A DNA stretch of 64,000 nt from Paranoxybacillus vitaminiphilus (lineage in GTDB: Bacteria > Bacillota > Bacilli > Bacillales > Anoxybacillaceae), in the NCBI RefSeq assembly GCF_003259935.1, contig NZ_QLMH01000011.1:1-64000 (forward strand), given 5' to 3'. Shown here in pieces: positions 61,525 through 64,000 of this stretch. Position 1 is the first letter of the stretch, and every line of letters starts with the position of its first letter. The notes beneath the pieces are model-generated. The model was not told the origin of the DNA, did no database searches, and was given only the letters and a program-made list of their open reading frames with translations. A program made the translations under genes and the position numbers.

Positions 61525-62172
61525 TCAATGATGTGTTTTTAATAAGTGAAGCTTTTCCTCTGTGCGGGCGATGCGGCTAATTTGGTAGTCTAACCGTTGA
61601 TGAATATAGATGATGTCTTCTTTTGTGGCCATCTCACGACGAATATGGGCAATCTCATGCATCATGCTATCCTGAAGACTGCGCTGTTCAACCTGATTGT
61701 CCCGAATGGCTTTCACCATTTTTGTGTTCTCATCCATTTGCACTTTTAACAAATAAAGTTCTTCCTCTTGCTTGTCCATTCTCTGTTTTAGCGTTTCGAC
61801 ATCTTGTTTGAGACTTTGCATATCGTCTTTTAGTGTCTCCACATCTTGTTTGAGACCTTGCACATCGTCTTTTAGTGTCTCCACATCTTGTTTGAGACCT
61901 TGCACATCGCCTTTTAGCGTTTCGACATCTTGTTTGAGACCTTGCACATCGCCTTTTAGCGTTTCGACATCTTGTTTGAGACTTTGCACATCGCCTTTTA
62001 GCGTTTCGACATCTTGTTTAAGACCTCGTACATCTTCTTTTAATGTTTCGACATCTTGTTTAAGACCTCGTACATCTTCTTTTAATGTGTTCGTATCTTG
62101 TTTGACGCTCTTCATGTCTTCTGTCAAGCCTTGAACGAGATCCACTAATTGTATGAGGAGTTGTTCTTGCAC
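61525..62172 (-). CDS. Coiled-coil protein with 14-residue tandem repeats
   Basis: A 215-residue, fully helical protein. Residues about 22-135 are eight copies of a 14-residue unit of the form LKQDVETLKGDVQG (two heptads), then a non-repeated part with EEELYLLKVQMDENTKMVKA and IAHIRREMATKEDIIYIHQR. The heptads (L and V at a and d) predict a long parallel coiled coil. No signal peptide or membrane helix. The start is GTG 62172, with AAAGGA 13 nt upstream, so the start is a little uncertain. Similar short repeat proteins occur in Bacillaceae, but no function is known. Confidence 0.65.
   Translation of the reverse strand: MQEQLLIQLVDLVQGLTEDMKSVKQDTNTLKEDVRGLKQDVETLKEDVRGLKQDVETLKGDVQSLKQDVETLKGDVQGLKQDVETLKGDVQGLKQDVETLKDDVQGLKQDVETLKDDMQSLKQDVETLKQRMDKQEEELYLLKVQMDENTKMVKAIRDNQVEQRSLQDSMMHEIAHIRREMATKEDIIYIHQRLDYQISRIARTEEKLHLLKTHH
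61781..62115. repeat. 42-bp tandem DNA repeats inside the coiled-coil gene
   Basis: About eight 42-bp units differing at few bases, for example the TTTGAGACCTTGCACATCGT and CTTTTAGTGTCTCCACATC blocks. Because the period is a multiple of three, copies can be gained or lost without breaking the frame. The opposite strand also stays open here. Confidence 0.9.
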
Positions 62173-62511
62173 TCGTGTTCACTGTCCTTTCTTTTTAAGG
62201 ATATGACATTTCCGTAGGAGATGGATAGGAGTAGAGGAGTGGCAGAAGATAGAGAAGCAGTTGAGGAAATGTCTTTCAAAATGATATTAGCATATTCCGA
62301 CAAAAACGACTATATGAGTTGTGAAATACTTTATTCAAAACCAACTGCTTGCCAACCAGCTGTATGGTTATAGTGAAAAGCCGCAAGTCGTGAGGATGCA
62401 AACGAATGAAGTTTTTGAGTTTTTATGCCATACTATCAGAAAAATAAAAAGGATTTTTCGCTAACGTGCTGAAATAATCCAAGGAGAAATGATTGAATGG
62501 GAGGATAAAAA
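62173..62511. other. Divergent intergenic region
   Basis: 339 nt. It has an inverted repeat GACATTTCC/GGAAATGTC (62205-62213 and 62265-62273) near the coiled-coil gene start. No other feature recognised. Confidence 0.35.
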
Positions 62512-63276
62512 ATGGAAACGGTATTACTTACTTTCGCAAACCAATTGGCGATACTGGAATTGAATCGCCCAGATTCATTGAATGCGATGAATGAACAGAT
62601 GCTGACGGAAATAATGGCAAAGTTAAAAGAAGTTGAAAAAAGTGATGCTCTTATTTTACTTATGACAGGAAAGGGGAGAGGATTTTCAGCAGGTGGCGAT
62701 ATCAAAACGATGTTAAACATAGAAGATCAAGAAAAATTCGTAAATATTATGGAAACGATTAAACAATTAATCATCACACTGTACAGTTTGCCAAAAGTAG
62801 TGATTGCTGCGGTTCACGGACCAGCGGCGGGATTAGGATTTAGTTTCGCTTTAGCAAGCGATTATTTAATCGCAACGAAGTCTGCCCGTTTAGCGATGAA
62901 TTTTATTGGGATTGGTTTAATTCCTGATGGTGGAGGACATTTCTTCCTGGAAAAAAGATTAGGTGAGGCGAAGGCAAAGCAACTGATTTGGCAAGGGAAA
63001 ACGATGAGTGCCGAAGAAGCATTCCGAATCGGTTTAGTCGATGAAATCGTCGAAGATGCAAATGAAATTTATGAGAAAATCGCACAATGGAAAACAAAGC
63101 CGCTGCAAGCAATGATTGAGACGAAGAAAATATATACGGAATTAAATAAGGGTAGATTGCTTCAAGCGTTGCATCTTGAAATGATCGGTCAACAAAAAAT
63201 GAGACAAACCGAAGACCATCGTGAAGGGGTTCGCGCCTTTTTAGAAAAACGTAAACCGAACTTCTCTGGAAGATAA
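62512..63276 (+). CDS. Enoyl-CoA hydratase/isomerase family protein
   Basis: A 254-residue crotonase: GFSAGGDIKTM (oxyanion hole), AAVHGPAAGLGFSFALASDY, and FIGIGLIPDGGGHFFLEKRL. At the second catalytic position the usual glutamate is replaced: the segment reads GLIPDGGG, with Asp, as in several isomerase or B. subtilis YhaR/PaaG-like proteins. It probably acts in fatty acid or aromatic acyl-CoA breakdown. GGGAGG precedes the ATG. Monocistronic here. It is a different subgroup from the crotonase at 43903. Confidence 0.78.
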   Translation: METVLLTFANQLAILELNRPDSLNAMNEQMLTEIMAKLKEVEKSDALILLMTGKGRGFSAGGDIKTMLNIEDQEKFVNIMETIKQLIITLYSLPKVVIAAVHGPAAGLGFSFALASDYLIATKSARLAMNFIGIGLIPDGGGHFFLEKRLGEAKAKQLIWQGKTMSAEEAFRIGLVDEIVEDANEIYEKIAQWKTKPLQAMIETKKIYTELNKGRLLQALHLEMIGQQKMRQTEDHREGVRAFLEKRKPNFSGR

Positions 63277-63740
63277 AGAATATTATCAGCTAGGAATGGT
63301 GCTTGTTCCTGAACAGAAAAAGTAAGGAAACGGTATGCTGCTTTTTAGAAAAAACATCGAACAGAACCAACTCGATGACGAAAAAACGAATGATCGAAAT
63401 GCATGAAATATCGGCTAACACGTATCTTTTGCGTTTTTTGGCCATACGGATGCTCGGCGTTTAAAGCCTGCAGATACAAGAAGCAAGCGCCGAAAAACGA
63501 TATTTAAAGTCATTGAGACAGTTGTAAACATGATCTACCCCAAATCTATTTTTATCAAAGAATAGTAACCATTTAACTATGTTTAATGTTAAATAGAAAA
63601 ACAGCTGGAATCGATCAGGCTGCACGCTCTAAACACCAACGAAGTCGCAATCATCATCGTCACTTCATTTTGATGGTGAAAAAACGGTAAACTAGTTCAT
63701 GGATGGATCACCACTTAAAATTTTGCGGAGGTGTTTTTGC
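63277..63740. other. Intergenic region
   Basis: 464 nt. It contains an inverted repeat ATTTAAC/GTTAAAT near 63571-63596 and patches of protein-like frame such as KRRKTIFKVIETVVNMIYPK (about 63485-63545) without a start. No clear gene, terminator or promoter. Confidence 0.3.
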
Positions 63741-64000
63741 GTGAACAGTCGGCGGGAGGATGTCAAAGAAATGTGGAAGCGCTTTATTTTTGAAAATGAA
63801 CTAGCTGCAGAACTTTCTCCCATTGTCAAAGACTCATGGATTCGCTCAAAAAAATGGAAAGTAGATCCTTTCCAGCCATATGGCCATATAAAGAAAATTG
63901 AAACGGAACGATACAAAAAACTTATTGATTGGTCCACTCCCCTAATGGAAGGACTCTATTCCATCGTAAAGGGCTCCGGATTTTTAGTGATTCTTTGTAA
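63741..64000 (+). CDS. AcoR-like sigma-54-dependent activator, N-terminal part (cut by window end)
   Basis: The frame from GTG 63741 stays open to the window end (86 codons) and has GCGGAGGTG about 7 nt upstream. It reads ELAAELSPIVKDSWIRSKKW followed by KVDPF, which matches the N-terminal IxxSWxRSxxxGVDP motif that opens the GAF domain of AcoR/DhaR-type enhancer-binding proteins. These activate sigma-54 promoters of acetoin, glycerol or aromatic degradation genes. The AAA+ and Fis domains would lie beyond the window, so the class rests on this motif only. Confidence 0.6.
   Translation, partial: MNSRREDVKEMWKRFIFENELAAELSPIVKDSWIRSKKWKVDPFQPYGHIKKIETERYKKLIDWSTPLMEGLYSIVKGSGFLVILC

Noticed and set aside
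61781-62115. CRISPR array
   Set aside because: The 42-bp repeats are contiguous with no unique spacers and encode protein.
61772-62134. 120-codon open frame on the plus strand inside the coiled-coil gene
   Set aside because: It exists only because the 42-bp repeat lacks stops on both strands. The product is a Cys/Ser/Leu repeat with no ribosome site, while the minus-strand product has perfect heptads.

Overview
The window reads as chromosomal DNA of an endospore-forming Bacillaceae bacterium. The evidence is AT-rich codon use, strong AGGAGG ribosome binding sites, GerP-like spore proteins, a HemAT globin transducer, a SAM-I riboswitch on a MetNPQ transporter, a CcpA cre site on the mannitol operon and a decayed squalene-hopene/sporulenol cyclase gene. 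The mix of Bacillus subtilis-like neighbourhoods (mtl, kip/pxp, yppC-sqhC) with an IS200/IS605 end would suit the Geobacillus/Aeribacillus/Bacillus side of the family, but the genus cannot be fixed from sequence alone. No rRNA, tRNA or CRISPR array was seen.

Layout. 1-0.4 kb: right end of an IS200/IS605-type element, with three omega-RNA-like hairpins, inserted in a broken methyltransferase gene. 0.6-3.4 kb (minus strand): sporulation-type cluster with a GerPC-like coiled-coil protein, two Hsp20-like proteins and two GerPA/GerPF-like proteins. 3.5-10.7 kb: single genes (NAD-dependent epimerase, butanediol dehydrogenase, sdpI pseudogene, FAD oxidoreductase, exported phosphoesterase, thioredoxin). 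11.2-16.1 kb: branched-chain amino acid type ABC transporter livJHMGF. 16.7-22.0 kb: complete mannitol operon mtlA-mtlR-mtlF-mtlD. 22.3-30.4 kb: DUF1445 gene, DUF2515 gene and sqhC pseudogene, then an IclR-pxpB-pxpC-pxpA-NRAMP operon for 5-oxoproline use.

30.5-33.3 kb: palindromic repeat, fructosamine kinase and sirtuin as a tight pair, EamA exporter. 33.7-46.1 kb: a cytosolic chemoreceptor with a C-terminal Cache-like sensor, then a ten-gene co-directional cluster: orphan AraC-type response regulator, XdhC, MocA, molybdenum hydroxylase large subunit, CoxG, FAD subunit, 2Fe-2S subunit, acyl/aryl-CoA ligase, crotonase and BenE-like transporter. Together these look like uptake, CoA activation, hydroxylation and hydration/hydrolysis of an aromatic or heteroaromatic acid. 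The gene set resembles 2-furoate (hmf) catabolism, with extra maturation, regulatory and CoxG parts. This is the most interesting system in the window.

46.1-53.9 kb: decayed DNA, a sulfonate/nitrate-type ABC transporter, HemAT, a DUF393 protein, a MATE remnant and a phage-like amidase with a possible holin remnant. 54.0-64.0 kb: solitary trpB, an Fe-dependent alcohol dehydrogenase family gene, metQ-metP-metN behind a SAM riboswitch, the NAD(P)HX repair enzyme, a coiled-coil protein built from 42-bp repeats, a crotonase, and the start of an AcoR-like sigma-54 activator cut by the window end. A family of about 100-130 bp palindromic intergenic repeats occurs in three or four copies between 30 and 60 kb.
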